NCBI RefSeq assembly: GCF_900141845.1 | Contig: NZ_FQZB01000008.1 | Span: forward strand, 62,001 to 126,000 | Reading direction: 5' to 3' | From: Clostridium cavendishii DSM 21758 | GTDB taxonomy: Bacteria; Bacillota; Clostridia; Clostridiales; Clostridiaceae | DNA length: 64,000 bases | Part shown: one piece after another, positions 33,569-42,479 of the stretch | Position numbering within the stretch: position 1 is the first letter of the stretch | Layout of the letters: every line of letters begins with the position of its first letter | Translations under genes and position numbers: made by a program | The notes under the pieces: generated by a model | Told to the model about the DNA's origin: nothing | The model's input: only the letters and a program-made list of their open reading frames with translations | The model's database searches: none

Positions 33569-35365
33569 ATGATCAAGTTATCAGATTATGTTATTAAATT
33601 TATAGAAGATTTAGGAGTAAAGCATGTTTTTATGATACCTGGTGGAGGAGCTATGCATTTGAATGACTCATTAGGTAGAAGTAATAAAATAAAATATATA
33701 TGCAATTTGCATGAACAGGCTTCTAGTATAGCTGCTGAAGCTTATGCCAGAGTAACTAATAATATAGGTGTAACACTAGTTACTACAGGACCAGGCGGTA
33801 CTAATACTATTACAGGAGTAACTGGTGCGTGGATAGAATCAACCCCTATGCTTATAATTTCTGGTCAAGTAAAGATTGAAGATCAAATTAGAAATCAAAA
33901 TATAAGACAAATGGGAATGCAAGAAGTTGATATAGTTTCTATTGTAAAACCTATAACTAAATATGCTGTTATGATAGAAAAACCTGAAGATATAAAATAT
34001 GAACTATTTAAAGCTATACACATAGCTAAAAGTGGAAAACCAGGTCCAGTATGGATAGATATTCCTTTAGATATTCAAGCGGCTTATATAGATGAAGAAA
34101 AGCTAAAATCCTTTTATATAAAAAATGAAGAAAAAAAATGTGATGAAATTATACTTGAAGAAATTATAGATTTAATAAATAATTCAGAAAGACCTGTCTT
34201 GATGGCTGGGAACGGCATAAGAATATCAGGAGCAATTAATGAATTTATTAATCTCGTTGACATCTTAGATATACCAATTGTTACAACTTGGAATGGAATA
34301 GATTTGATTTGGGACTCTCATAAACTTTTTATGGGGAGACCTGGATCAGTAGGTCAACGTGCAGCAAATTTTGTTCAACAAAATTCTGATTTATTTATAT
34401 CAATAGGTGCTAGATTAAACTTATTACAAACTGGCTTTAATTATAAAACCTTTGCTAGAGGCGCAAAAAAGATAATGGTCGATATAGATGAAAATGAACT
34501 TAAGAAAAAAAATGTTTCCCCTGATATACCTGTTTGTATGGATGCCAAAAACTTCATAAACTTACTTTTAAAAAATAAAAATAAAATTAAAAAAAGGAAT
34601 AGACAAAGTTGGATAAATATATGCAATACTTGGAAAAAGAAGTATCCTATTGTGCTAGAAGAATTCAAGGAACAAAAGCAATACGTTAATACTTATGTTT
34701 TTATTGATAAACTATCTGATATTCTTCCAGAAGATATAGTGTTTGTTCCAGGAAGCTCAGGCACAGGATTAGACGTTACTATGCAAACTTTTAAAGTTAA
34801 AAAGAAACAAAGAGTTTTTGCAACTAAAGGATTAGCCTCAATGGGCTTTGGATTACCAGCTTCAATAGGTGCATGTCTTGCAAGCAATAAAAAAATGACT
34901 ATATGTGTAAATGGCGATGGCGGCTTTCAAATGAATATACAAGAACTGCAAACAATAAAAAATTTAAACTTACCGATAAAAATGTTTATATTAGATAACA
35001 ATGGCTATTCTACAATAAGAGCTACACAAAAAAATTTTTTTAACGAAAATTTCGTAGCTTCAGGAGTCACTAGTGGTCTAATTTTACCTGATTTAAAAAA
35101 AATAAGTTGGGCCTATGGTATTAAAAGTGAAATTATAGAAAGTAATGATGAAATAGAATATAAAATTAATAAAGTCTTAAATTTTGATGGACCTGTTATA
35201 TGTATATTAAAAGTAGATCCAGATCAACCTATCCTACCAAGACAATCATCCTATCAAAAGGCAGATGGTTTCATGGAATCTAGACCATTAGAAGATTTAA
35301 AACCATTTCTAAGCAGAGAGGAATTAAAAGAAAATATGTTAATTGGTTTGTATAAAGAAAATTAA
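33569..35365 (+). CDS. TPP-dependent enzyme, acetolactate-synthase-like (YerE-type candidate)
   Basis: A 598-residue thiamine diphosphate enzyme with the three domains of the acetohydroxyacid synthase family. The PYR domain has the Glu of NLHEQASSIAAEAYARV and TTGPGGTNTITGVTGAW. The PP domain has the cofactor motif GDGGFQMNIQELQTIKNLNL with the downstream NN of LDNNGYSTI. A regulatory subunit is absent. In glycan islands such proteins are known from yersiniose synthesis (YerE), where they attach a two-carbon unit from pyruvate to a 4-keto-3,6-dideoxysugar. The RfbH-like gene in the same island makes this the best guess. Plain acetolactate synthesis is the alternative. Confidence 0.85.
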   Translation: MIKLSDYVIKFIEDLGVKHVFMIPGGGAMHLNDSLGRSNKIKYICNLHEQASSIAAEAYARVTNNIGVTLVTTGPGGTNTITGVTGAWIESTPMLIISGQVKIEDQIRNQNIRQMGMQEVDIVSIVKPITKYAVMIEKPEDIKYELFKAIHIAKSGKPGPVWIDIPLDIQAAYIDEEKLKSFYIKNEEKKCDEIILEEIIDLINNSERPVLMAGNGIRISGAINEFINLVDILDIPIVTTWNGIDLIWDSHKLFMGRPGSVGQRAANFVQQNSDLFISIGARLNLLQTGFNYKTFARGAKKIMVDIDENELKKKNVSPDIPVCMDAKNFINLLLKNKNKIKKRNRQSWINICNTWKKKYPIVLEEFKEQKQYVNTYVFIDKLSDILPEDIVFVPGSSGTGLDVTMQTFKVKKKQRVFATKGLASMGFGLPASIGACLASNKKMTICVNGDGGFQMNIQELQTIKNLNLPIKMFILDNNGYSTIRATQKNFFNENFVASGVTSGLILPDLKKISWAYGIKSEIIESNDEIEYKINKVLNFDGPVICILKVDPDQPILPRQSSYQKADGFMESRPLEDLKPFLSREELKENMLIGLYKEN

Positions 35366-35444
35366 TAATTATATTTCAAAAGCTGAATAAAATAGCCAAA
35401 AATAAATAATAAAAATCTCTTAAAATATTTTTGGAGGAATAAAA

Positions 35445-36098
35445 TTGGTAAAAAACTTATTATTTGATTTTGATGGCACTATAGTTGATACAAGCGAAGG
35501 TATTATAAAGTCTATAAATTATGCTTTTAATAAATTAGGTTTAGATATAATAAATAACACTGATATCAAAAAAGTAATAGGACCTCCATTAGAAGAAATG
35601 TTTGAAATACTCCTAATCACCAAAAATAAAGAACTTATAGATAAAGCTATTCATTACTTTAGAGAAAGATATTCTAAAAAGGGATTATACGAACTAAAAT
35701 TATATGATGGGGTAGAAGAGACTTTAGAATATTTATATAAGGTTAATATAAATATGTTTATAGTAACTTCTAAGCCCTATGAATTTACTAAAACTATATG
35801 TGAAAATTTAAATATACAAAAATTTTTCAAAAATATCTCTGGATCTAATTTAAATGGTGAACTTAAAAGTAAAGGAGATAGAATAGGTGAAACCATAAGT
35901 AATTACAATTTAAATATAAAAGAGACACTAATGATTGGTGATAGACAAGAAGATGCTTTTGCCGCTAAACAAAATAATATAAATACAATCGGAATGCTTT
36001 ATGGATTTGGTACAAAAATAGATCTTGAGAATTCAAAATGTAAATATTTTTGCAAAACATTTAATGAATTAAAAATATTTTTTAAAAATAAAAGTTAA
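35445..36098 (+). CDS. HAD-family phosphatase (phosphoglycolate phosphatase-like)
   Basis: A 217-residue haloacid-dehalogenase hydrolase. Motif I LLFDFDGTIVDTS carries the nucleophile Asp, motif II is the Thr/Ser of MFIVTSKP, the Lys lies in GELKSKGDRI and motif IV is MIGDRQEDAFAA. A helical cap sits between motifs I and II. The start is TTG 35445 behind TTGGAGG. It ends the glycan island and could remove phosphate from a sugar intermediate, or be a general repair phosphatase. Confidence 0.9.
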   Translation: MVKNLLFDFDGTIVDTSEGIIKSINYAFNKLGLDIINNTDIKKVIGPPLEEMFEILLITKNKELIDKAIHYFRERYSKKGLYELKLYDGVEETLEYLYKVNINMFIVTSKPYEFTKTICENLNIQKFFKNISGSNLNGELKSKGDRIGETISNYNLNIKETLMIGDRQEDAFAAKQNNINTIGMLYGFGTKIDLENSKCKYFCKTFNELKIFFKNKS

Positions 36099-36150
36099 TA
36101 ATAGGTAAAATTAAAAGAAATTTCATTTAACCAATATTGCAATTGTGCGA

Positions 36151-36184
36151 AAAAGATATTTTTTATTTTAAAATATCTTTTTTT
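36151..36184 (+). terminator. Terminator of the glycan island
   Basis: Arms AAAAGATATTTT and AAAATATCTTTT with a seven-base loop, ending in a T-run. Confidence 0.8.
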
Positions 36185-36233
36185 AATTTTCAGTTTACTT
36201 TTCTATATAAGTCTCACAGATACCTTCAAAATA

Positions 36234-36470
36234 TTACTCAATACTTTTCCTTTTTAAAGTAGCATTTTTTATCATTTTCCTTAAAACTTTTACTGTTATA
36301 CTAAGAATTGTTGGTGATGAAAAATTTATTATTTCTTCTTTAAATTTTTCAGAAGTTTTAGTATTACAATATGAAAAACCGTGTTTATATCTCTTTTTTA
36401 CAATATTTTATCATCTTCTTCTGAATTTTTTTTCACCTTTTCTTGCAACTCTTTTTAAAATCACTTTATA
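36234..36470 (-). pseudogene. Degenerate minus-strand gene remnant
   Basis: Reading the minus strand, one frame gives ELQEKVKKNSEEDDKIL and stops. A second frame, offset by one shift, continues KKRYKHGFSYCNTKTSEKF, KEEIINFSSPT and ILSITVKVLRKM to a stop at 36234. The two halves look like one helical protein interrupted by a frameshift. No start codon or ribosome site is clear and I do not recognise the family with confidence. Confidence 0.3.
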
Positions 36471-36972
36471 TTTAATATTTATATTATTATTAATCCTATC
36501 AATTTTACTAATTTAATCTATATAATTATTCATTTTACTAACCCTTGAAACTGACAAAACATTACTTTATTTTTAATATAATTGTTTTCTCATTTATATG
36601 GTTTATAATTCCACATTTTTGTTTTTCTGCAACTAATATATTATTTTTTGCACGTATTCATCCTTTACAAATCTATTTGACGTTAAATATTTTTATAATT
36701 TAATAAAATAAATATTCCTAATATCCTTTTTATAGAAATATATTAATTTTTTTCATTATAATACATTTAAAGTTAATAATTTCGAATAAATACTTACAAA
36801 ATATTATTAATTTAATATTTTAAGGGTCATTTGTTAAATTATTGAATTTAATATATTGTATAAATATACTAAAGATGAAATTAAAACAAATTTGCAAATT
36901 TTGTTATTTAATAGTATAATACATTCATATTTAGCAAAAAAATACACTTTTTCAAACTTAAAGGAGGTAATT

Positions 36973-38178
36973 ATGGACAGTAATTCCCAATTAATAACAA
37001 AATTGAATTCAGCATTACAAATTGCTACAAAAGCCAACTTTTACAAGGACAGGCTAGGTAATATTGAAATTAAATCTTTAGATGATTTTTCAAAATTACC
37101 TTTAACTACAAAAGAAGACCTTCGAAAGCTAAAACCAATGGAAGCTTTAACTGTAGATATAGAAGACCTTTTCCAATATCACGAATCTTTTGGAACAACA
37201 GGAGAACCTGTTTCAACTTGGCTTACTGAAAAAGATTTTAATGCTTATGGAGATCAACTAAATGAATTTGGAGTAAATTTCAAAAGTACAGATATTGTAT
37301 TAAATAGATTCCCATATGCTATTTCAGTTCCAGCTCATATCTTTACCAATGCAATTCATAAGAAAGGAGCTTGTGTTATACCGGTTAGTAAGGCCTCAGC
37401 AATTTCACCATTAAAAAGAGTTGCTAATCTAATTTATAAACTACGCCCAAGCATTCTTACTGGAATTCCAGATGAATTAATAAAACTTAATAAAGTTGCT
37501 AAGTTTATGGACATATCCCTTAAAGATCTTGGTTGCATTAGAGCAATATGTACTGCTGGAGAAATGCTTTCTGAAGGAAGGAAAGCTAAACTAGAAAGCA
37601 TCTTTGGAGCTAAAGTCTATAATTATTATGGATGTACAGAGTGTGGAAATATGGCTGCAAGCTGTGATGAGGGACATCTTCACATATCAAAAGACTTTTA
37701 TGTTGAAATTTTAGATCCAGTTACTTTAAAACCAGTAAAAGAAGGCAAAGGTAAAATTATAGTAACTACTCTAAATAAAGAAGCTTTTCCGATGATAAGA
37801 TATGATTTAGGCGACATAGGTGAAATTAAATATGAAAAATGTAGCTGTGGAAATGATAGACCAGTGCTTATTCACCACGGAAGAGAAATCGATTTAATAA
37901 AGACTTCTAAAGGCACAATTACATTTAAAGAATTACAAGAAGAAATATTTAAATTACCTAATTCTGTAGTAGGTGATGTATTTAGAGTAAAAATTCAAAA
38001 CGATGAGGTTATAGTAGAATGTGAAGCTGATGAAGAACTTGATAATTCAAATTCTAATTTAAATTTACCAATAGAAGTTAAAATTAAAAGATTTAATCAT
38101 GGAGAAATCCTTAATATAGATAATCTTATAGAAATTAAACCAATTGCTAAACCAAAATATGTAGAATATGTAGATTAA
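36973..38178 (+). CDS. Adenylate-forming ligase, phenylacetate-CoA ligase-like (1)
   Basis: A 401-residue ANL-superfamily enzyme of the short PaaK-like group, which activates aryl or other carboxylic acids as adenylates. Motifs: the phosphate loop ESFGTTGEPVSTW, the YYGCTECGNMAA region and IRYDLGDIGEIKYEKCSCG, with two pairs of Cys/His likely binding zinc as in PaaK relatives. A C-terminal lid is present but short. ATG 36973 follows AAAGGAGGT; an upstream in-frame ATG has none. It opens a five-gene operon with 3-amino-4-hydroxybenzoate-type enzymes and probably activates an aminohydroxybenzoate or its partner acid. Confidence 0.87.
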   Translation: MDSNSQLITKLNSALQIATKANFYKDRLGNIEIKSLDDFSKLPLTTKEDLRKLKPMEALTVDIEDLFQYHESFGTTGEPVSTWLTEKDFNAYGDQLNEFGVNFKSTDIVLNRFPYAISVPAHIFTNAIHKKGACVIPVSKASAISPLKRVANLIYKLRPSILTGIPDELIKLNKVAKFMDISLKDLGCIRAICTAGEMLSEGRKAKLESIFGAKVYNYYGCTECGNMAASCDEGHLHISKDFYVEILDPVTLKPVKEGKGKIIVTTLNKEAFPMIRYDLGDIGEIKYEKCSCGNDRPVLIHHGREIDLIKTSKGTITFKELQEEIFKLPNSVVGDVFRVKIQNDEVIVECEADEELDNSNSNLNLPIEVKIKRFNHGEILNIDNLIEIKPIAKPKYVEYVD

Positions 38179-38245
38179 TTTTCAAAAAATAATATGCTTA
38201 CAAAAAAAATTAAAAATAAATTAAAGTTACTTTAGGAGGTTAATT

Positions 38246-39373
38246 ATGATTAACAAAAAAGATTTATGGTTTGATGTTACAAAATTAAATGAGGGAGAAA
38301 TTAAATGTTTAGTACCACTTGCTACTAACAATGGTTATGAGGGCTTCTTTATTACACCAGATCAAACTGATGTAGTAAGAATGTTACCAGCAAATGCAAA
38401 AGTATTACTTTCTGTATGCAATGAAAATACTGAAAGAGCATTAGAAGTAGTTGAGGAATTAAAAGATAGAGAAGTAATTGTATTCTCTGAAAGTAGAGAA
38501 GTATTAAACAAATTTGATAATGTTGATACAGGGTTATTCTTAAGTGTAAATGATAGAGAATCATTAGATAATACTGTTGAAATGTCACATTATTATAAAA
38601 ACATAATAATAGAATTTAAGTCTGAAACTAACATTCCGTTAGAATTAGTACTTGCATTCTCTCAAAAGAATAATTGTAGAGTTTGTAAAAGGGTTTTTGA
38701 AGGAAGCGATGGTTGGGTAGCTTCAATGGTTATGGAAATGGGAAGTCATGCTGTACTTTTAACATCTAAAGAAATGAAAGATGTTTTAGAATTGAAAGAA
38801 CAATTAACAAAACTTGGTGAATACAAGATGGATGTTAAGGAATTAACAGTTGTTGGTATTGAGCATATAGGTATGGGAGATAGAGTATGTGTAGATACTA
38901 CCTCATTATTAAAAGAGGATGAAGGTTTAATCTTAGGTTCTAACTCATATGGTGGAATTCTTGTAAGCTCTGAAACTCACTTCTTACCATACATGGAACT
39001 TAGACCATTTAGAGTAAATGCTGGTGCATTACACTTATATTCATGGTGCAGAAATGATAAAACAGCGTATCTTTCTGAATTAAGAGCAGGTAGCGAAGTT
39101 ATGACTGTTGATTCTAAAGGAAATACTCGTTCAGTTTCAGTTGGCAGAATAAAAATGGAAAGAAGACCTTTACTTTTAGTCAAAGCTCAAGATGATGCTG
39201 GAATAGAAGTAAATGTTATATTACAAGATGATTGGCATGTTAGAGTAATAGGGCCTAATGGAGCTCCTTTAAACTGTACAGAACTTAAAAAGGGTGATAA
39301 AGTTCTTGGTTATACTTGTATTCCTGGTCGTCATGTTGGTATAAAAATTGATGAAAATATAATAGAAAAATAA
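38246..39373 (+). CDS. 3-dehydroquinate synthase II family protein (GriH-like)
   Basis: A 375-residue homologue of the archaeal AroB' enzyme (dehydroquinate synthase II), recognisable throughout: GIGDRVCVDT-type GMGDRVCVDTTSLLK, RPFRVNAGALHLYSW, YLSELRAGSEVMTVDSKGNT and KMERRPLLLVKAQ. In archaea it converts 2-amino-3,7-dideoxy-threo-hept-6-ulosonate to 3-dehydroquinate. In Streptomyces grixazone synthesis the homologue GriH makes 3-amino-4-hydroxybenzoate with the aldolase GriI. Both homologues lie in this operon, among ligases and an amidohydrolase. A clostridium normally has AroB for the shikimate route, so a specialised metabolite is more likely than aromatic amino acid synthesis. Confidence 0.9.
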   Translation: MINKKDLWFDVTKLNEGEIKCLVPLATNNGYEGFFITPDQTDVVRMLPANAKVLLSVCNENTERALEVVEELKDREVIVFSESREVLNKFDNVDTGLFLSVNDRESLDNTVEMSHYYKNIIIEFKSETNIPLELVLAFSQKNNCRVCKRVFEGSDGWVASMVMEMGSHAVLLTSKEMKDVLELKEQLTKLGEYKMDVKELTVVGIEHIGMGDRVCVDTTSLLKEDEGLILGSNSYGGILVSSETHFLPYMELRPFRVNAGALHLYSWCRNDKTAYLSELRAGSEVMTVDSKGNTRSVSVGRIKMERRPLLLVKAQDDAGIEVNVILQDDWHVRVIGPNGAPLNCTELKKGDKVLGYTCIPGRHVGIKIDENIIEK

Positions 39374-39409
39374 GTGACTATTTTAGAATTATGTTAGAAG
39401 GTGACTGTA

Positions 39410-40738
39410 TTGTTAATAATCAATAATAACTTTATTAGTACAAAAGAGAAACTGGGTTTTTTATATAATTTTATTAATAATAACAAAACAGAATACACAG
39501 AATTTTCTGTAGAAGAAAAAGAAGAGTATACTTTAGAAGCTTTAAAATCTGTATGCAATTGGGTTTTTAACAATAACAAATTTTATAATAATGCATTTTC
39601 TAAAGCTGACATAGGCTTAGATGCCATTAAAACATTAGATGACTTTAAAAAGATTCCTTTTTTGACTAAAGAAGATTTACGTAAAGACAAATATTATACT
39701 TGCTCTATACCTTCAAATGAAATAGCTCAAGTATTTTCATCTACTGGTACAACCGGAGGTAAACCTATATATATGTTTCATTCTTGGGAAGATTTATATA
39801 TAAGAGATCTTTCTATGAGCAACAAACTTTTTGATATACTCTCTGAGGATGTTGTATTAAATGCATTACCTTATGAAATGAGTTCTTCTGGGCTTTCATT
39901 TCATAATGCATGCCAAAGTAAAATAGGTGCAACAGTAATATCTACTGGAAAAGGTGGCTTTTATTCAACTCCTGAAAAAACAGTAGAAATTATTCGTGAC
40001 TTAAAACCTACTATAATTATAACTACGCCAACTTATGCTATGTATATAGGCCAAATGTTAAGAGAAGCTATTTCTGAAAGTAATGAAAGTATTAATGTTA
40101 GAAAAATATATCTTACTGGTGAAGGTTGTTCAAAAGCATTTAAAAATCGTCTTGAAAACCTTTGGGATTCAAAATGTTATGCTTTTTATGGCTCTCTAGA
40201 AGCTGGTCAAATAGGAGTTGAATGTAGTGATGGTAGTGGTTATCATATATACGGTTCTCATACCTATGTAGAAATAGTGGACCCAAAGACAGGAGAAGTA
40301 TTACCTGAGGGCAGTAATGGAGAAGTTGTTATAACTACATTACTTAGAAAAGGTTCTCCACTTGTAAGATATAGAACTGGTGATTTAGGCTATATAAAAA
40401 CTATAGATTGTGCCTGCGGTATTAAGGATAAAAAGTTATTTTTAATTGGTAGAACTGTACAGCAAGTAGTTTTAAATGGCAAGGATTATTCTCCTATCTT
40501 CTTAGAACAAATGCTTTTATCAATGAATGAAGTTGGTAATGACTATAGATTTATAGTAAACAAAGACAATCTTACTATAAAAATAGTATTAGCTAAAGGT
40601 TATAAATGTAATGACTCAATTATAGAAAATATAGAAAATACATTTATGAAGCTTACAGGAATAAAAAATAAAGTCATTGTAGTTCCTGAATTCCCTAGAT
40701 GTCCAGGTAAAGTTATACGAGTACTTTACGAAGACTAG
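39410..40738 (+). CDS. Adenylate-forming ligase, phenylacetate-CoA ligase-like (2)
   Basis: A 442-residue paralogue of the ligase at 36973 with an extra N-terminal 35 residues. It has FSSTGTTGGKPIYMFHSWED as phosphate loop, FYGSLEAGQIGVECSDGSGY and VRYRTGDLGYIKTIDCACG, plus the C-terminal Lys region VVPEFPRCPGKVIR. TTG 39410 is well placed behind GAAGGTG; GTG 39401 lies inside that site and is less likely. Two ligases in one operon suggest that two acids are activated, or one acid and its dimeric product. Confidence 0.87.
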   Translation: MLIINNNFISTKEKLGFLYNFINNNKTEYTEFSVEEKEEYTLEALKSVCNWVFNNNKFYNNAFSKADIGLDAIKTLDDFKKIPFLTKEDLRKDKYYTCSIPSNEIAQVFSSTGTTGGKPIYMFHSWEDLYIRDLSMSNKLFDILSEDVVLNALPYEMSSSGLSFHNACQSKIGATVISTGKGGFYSTPEKTVEIIRDLKPTIIITTPTYAMYIGQMLREAISESNESINVRKIYLTGEGCSKAFKNRLENLWDSKCYAFYGSLEAGQIGVECSDGSGYHIYGSHTYVEIVDPKTGEVLPEGSNGEVVITTLLRKGSPLVRYRTGDLGYIKTIDCACGIKDKKLFLIGRTVQQVVLNGKDYSPIFLEQMLLSMNEVGNDYRFIVNKDNLTIKIVLAKGYKCNDSIIENIENTFMKLTGIKNKVIVVPEFPRCPGKVIRVLYED

Positions 40739-40785
40739 CCTAAATTAATTATACTATTTTTATAGATTTTAAGGAGGTGTTATAT

Positions 40786-41553
40786 ATGATTATAGATGCA
40801 CATGCTCATATTACGGCCAAAAACTACGGTTCTGTAGAAGCTTTAATTGAAAGATATGATGAAATAGGCATTTCTAAAGGTGTTTTAGTTCCTGGTGGAA
40901 TGATTGATGTAAGAATGATGGATAAAGTTGTTTCTGGTGAAAAGCCAATTGCAACTAAGCCTATACCTAACTATTTAGTTAAAGATGCCATGAATAAATA
41001 TCCAGACAGAGTATTTGGTTTTTTCTGCGTTGACCCTAATGACGGTGAAGTATCTATTAATGAGTTTACAGATGCAGTAAAAACTCAAGGGTTTTGTGGA
41101 TTAAAACTAGCTCCGATAGTTCATAGGTTCTCGCTTAAATCTAATATAGTTAAAGAACTTGCAAGAACTTGTTCAGAACTCGAAGTACCTTGTTTCTTTC
41201 ACACAACAGATTTTGAAGGTTCTTTCACTAAAGATTGCCATGACTTAATTAAAGATTGTCCAAATACAAAATTTATCTTAGGTCATATGGGTTTTGGTTT
41301 TTCTGATAGTTTATCTATTGAATATGCTAAAAAATTTGAAAATTTATATTTAGAAACATCTTGTGCTTCTACTTCAATTGTTAGACAAGCAATTCAAACT
41401 TTAGGAGACACTAAAGTAATATTCGGTAGTGAATATCCAATGGATGATCCATTTTATGCCTTGTCTAAAATAACATGTTTGAAATTAAGTGAAAAGTCAT
41501 TTGAGAATGTAACTTGTAATAATATATTAAATTTATTACAGAAAAGAGGTTAA
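40786..41553 (+). CDS. Amidohydrolase-family metal-dependent hydrolase/cyclase
   Basis: A 255-residue TIM-barrel enzyme of amidohydrolase family 2 (aminocarboxymuconate-decarboxylase-like). Metal ligands are visible: DAHAH at the start, FFHTTD, GHMGFG and FGSEYPMDDP. ATG 40786 is fixed by AAGGAGGTG. In nataxazole and related pathways an amidohydrolase (NatAM type) closes the benzoxazole ring after ligase-driven coupling of hydroxyanthranilate-type acids. Its position between a ligase and the aldolase gene gives it the same predicted role here. Simple hydrolysis is the alternative. Confidence 0.87.
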   Translation: MIIDAHAHITAKNYGSVEALIERYDEIGISKGVLVPGGMIDVRMMDKVVSGEKPIATKPIPNYLVKDAMNKYPDRVFGFFCVDPNDGEVSINEFTDAVKTQGFCGLKLAPIVHRFSLKSNIVKELARTCSELEVPCFFHTTDFEGSFTKDCHDLIKDCPNTKFILGHMGFGFSDSLSIEYAKKFENLYLETSCASTSIVRQAIQTLGDTKVIFGSEYPMDDPFYALSKITCLKLSEKSFENVTCNNILNLLQKRG

Positions 41554-41559
41554 TATTAT

Positions 41560-42384
41560 ATGAGAGGTAAATACAGTAGATTAAATAAAATATTCGATCC
41601 AAAATCTAAAAATACAATAATCGTACCTATGGACCACGGAATAACACTAGGTCCAATTAAAGGTTTAGAAAATTTAGATAATAACGTTCATAGACTAGCT
41701 CAAAATGGTGTAAATGCAGTTCTAATGCATAAAGGTATGATAAATAGTTGTACCGACTATAATGCTTATAGAAATGTGGCAATGGTAATGCATTTATCTG
41801 GTAGCACTATGTATACACCTAACTCTGGTTTGAAATCTATTACAGGTAGCGTATATGAAGCTATTGCATTAGGTTGCGATGCTGTTTCTGTTCATATTAA
41901 TATTGGTGATGCTGATGAAGGCAAGATGTTCAATGATGTAGCTAATATTTCATCTGAATGCCTTAAATATGGTATTCCCCTAATTGCAATGGTCTATGCT
42001 AGGGGAAAAAATGTTATAAATGAATATGCTGTTGATGTTGTAAAACATTCAGCTAGAGTAGGAGCCGAACTAGGTGCTGACATTGTTAAAGTTAATTATA
42101 CTGGCTCTATAGAGAGTTTCCAAAGTGTTGTTGAGGCATGTCCTATTCCTGTAGTAATTGCAGGAGGGAATAAGGTGGACTCTGAAGAAATGTTTTTAAA
42201 TAATATATATGATGCTATGAAGGCAGGTGCCAGAGGGGTATCCATAGGAAGAAATGTATTCCAAAGCGATAATATGGACTACTTAACTAAGGCTATCTCT
42301 GATATAGTACACGGAAATAAAAGAATTGAAGCTGTTATAGAAGAATTTAAATTTAACGTAAATAACAAGTTTTCAGTTGTATAA
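41560..42384 (+). CDS. ADTH synthase/GriI-like class I aldolase
   Basis: A 274-residue DeoC/FbaB-type aldolase. It shows PMDHGITLGPIKGLENLDNN, GCDAVSVHINIGD, ADIVKVNYTGSIESF with the Schiff-base Lys and VVIAGGNKVDSEEMF, all typical of 2-amino-3,7-dideoxy-threo-hept-6-ulosonate synthase (AroA') and of GriI. These join aspartate semialdehyde to a sugar-phosphate-derived unit; GriI uses dihydroxyacetone phosphate to make the 3-amino-4-hydroxybenzoate precursor. The gene follows the amidohydrolase by six bases and ends the operon before a strong terminator. Confidence 0.9.
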   Translation: MRGKYSRLNKIFDPKSKNTIIVPMDHGITLGPIKGLENLDNNVHRLAQNGVNAVLMHKGMINSCTDYNAYRNVAMVMHLSGSTMYTPNSGLKSITGSVYEAIALGCDAVSVHINIGDADEGKMFNDVANISSECLKYGIPLIAMVYARGKNVINEYAVDVVKHSARVGAELGADIVKVNYTGSIESFQSVVEACPIPVVIAGGNKVDSEEMFLNNIYDAMKAGARGVSIGRNVFQSDNMDYLTKAISDIVHGNKRIEAVIEEFKFNVNNKFSVV

Positions 42385-42405
42385 TTCTTTTAATTAAAAA
42401 AATAA

Positions 42406-42450
42406 AAAGAGTATAAATAGATCTATATAACTATCTATTTGTACTCTTTC
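42406..42450. terminator. Terminator of the aminohydroxybenzoate operon
   Basis: Seventeen-base arms (AAAGAGTATAAATAGAT and ATCTATTTGTACTCTTT, one mismatch) with a ten-base loop. It also serves the convergent minus-strand gene at 42480. Confidence 0.85.
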
Positions 42451-42479
42451 TATATTTAAATACAATAATATTAGCTTTC

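Larger units (their letters stand above)
36099..36972. other. Long AT-rich intergenic region separating glycan and biosynthetic operons
   Basis: About 870 bases. A terminator lies at 36151-36184. At 36234-36470 the minus strand reads as degenerate coding sequence (see pseudogene entry). The rest is very AT-rich with no gene I can support, and the promoter of the operon that starts at 36973 should be near its right end. Confidence 0.6.

Noticed and set aside
38352..38588. Minus-strand frame rich in Leu, Gln and Tyr over the dehydroquinate synthase II gene
   Set aside because: It is the antisense shadow of a well-conserved enzyme gene, with composition unlike any real protein.
38246..42384. 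Reading the dehydroquinate synthase II and ADTH synthase homologues as a primary shikimate route
   Set aside because: They lie with two ligases and an amidohydrolase but no other shikimate genes, which fits a specialised aminohydroxybenzoate pathway better. The rest of the genome would be needed to exclude it fully.
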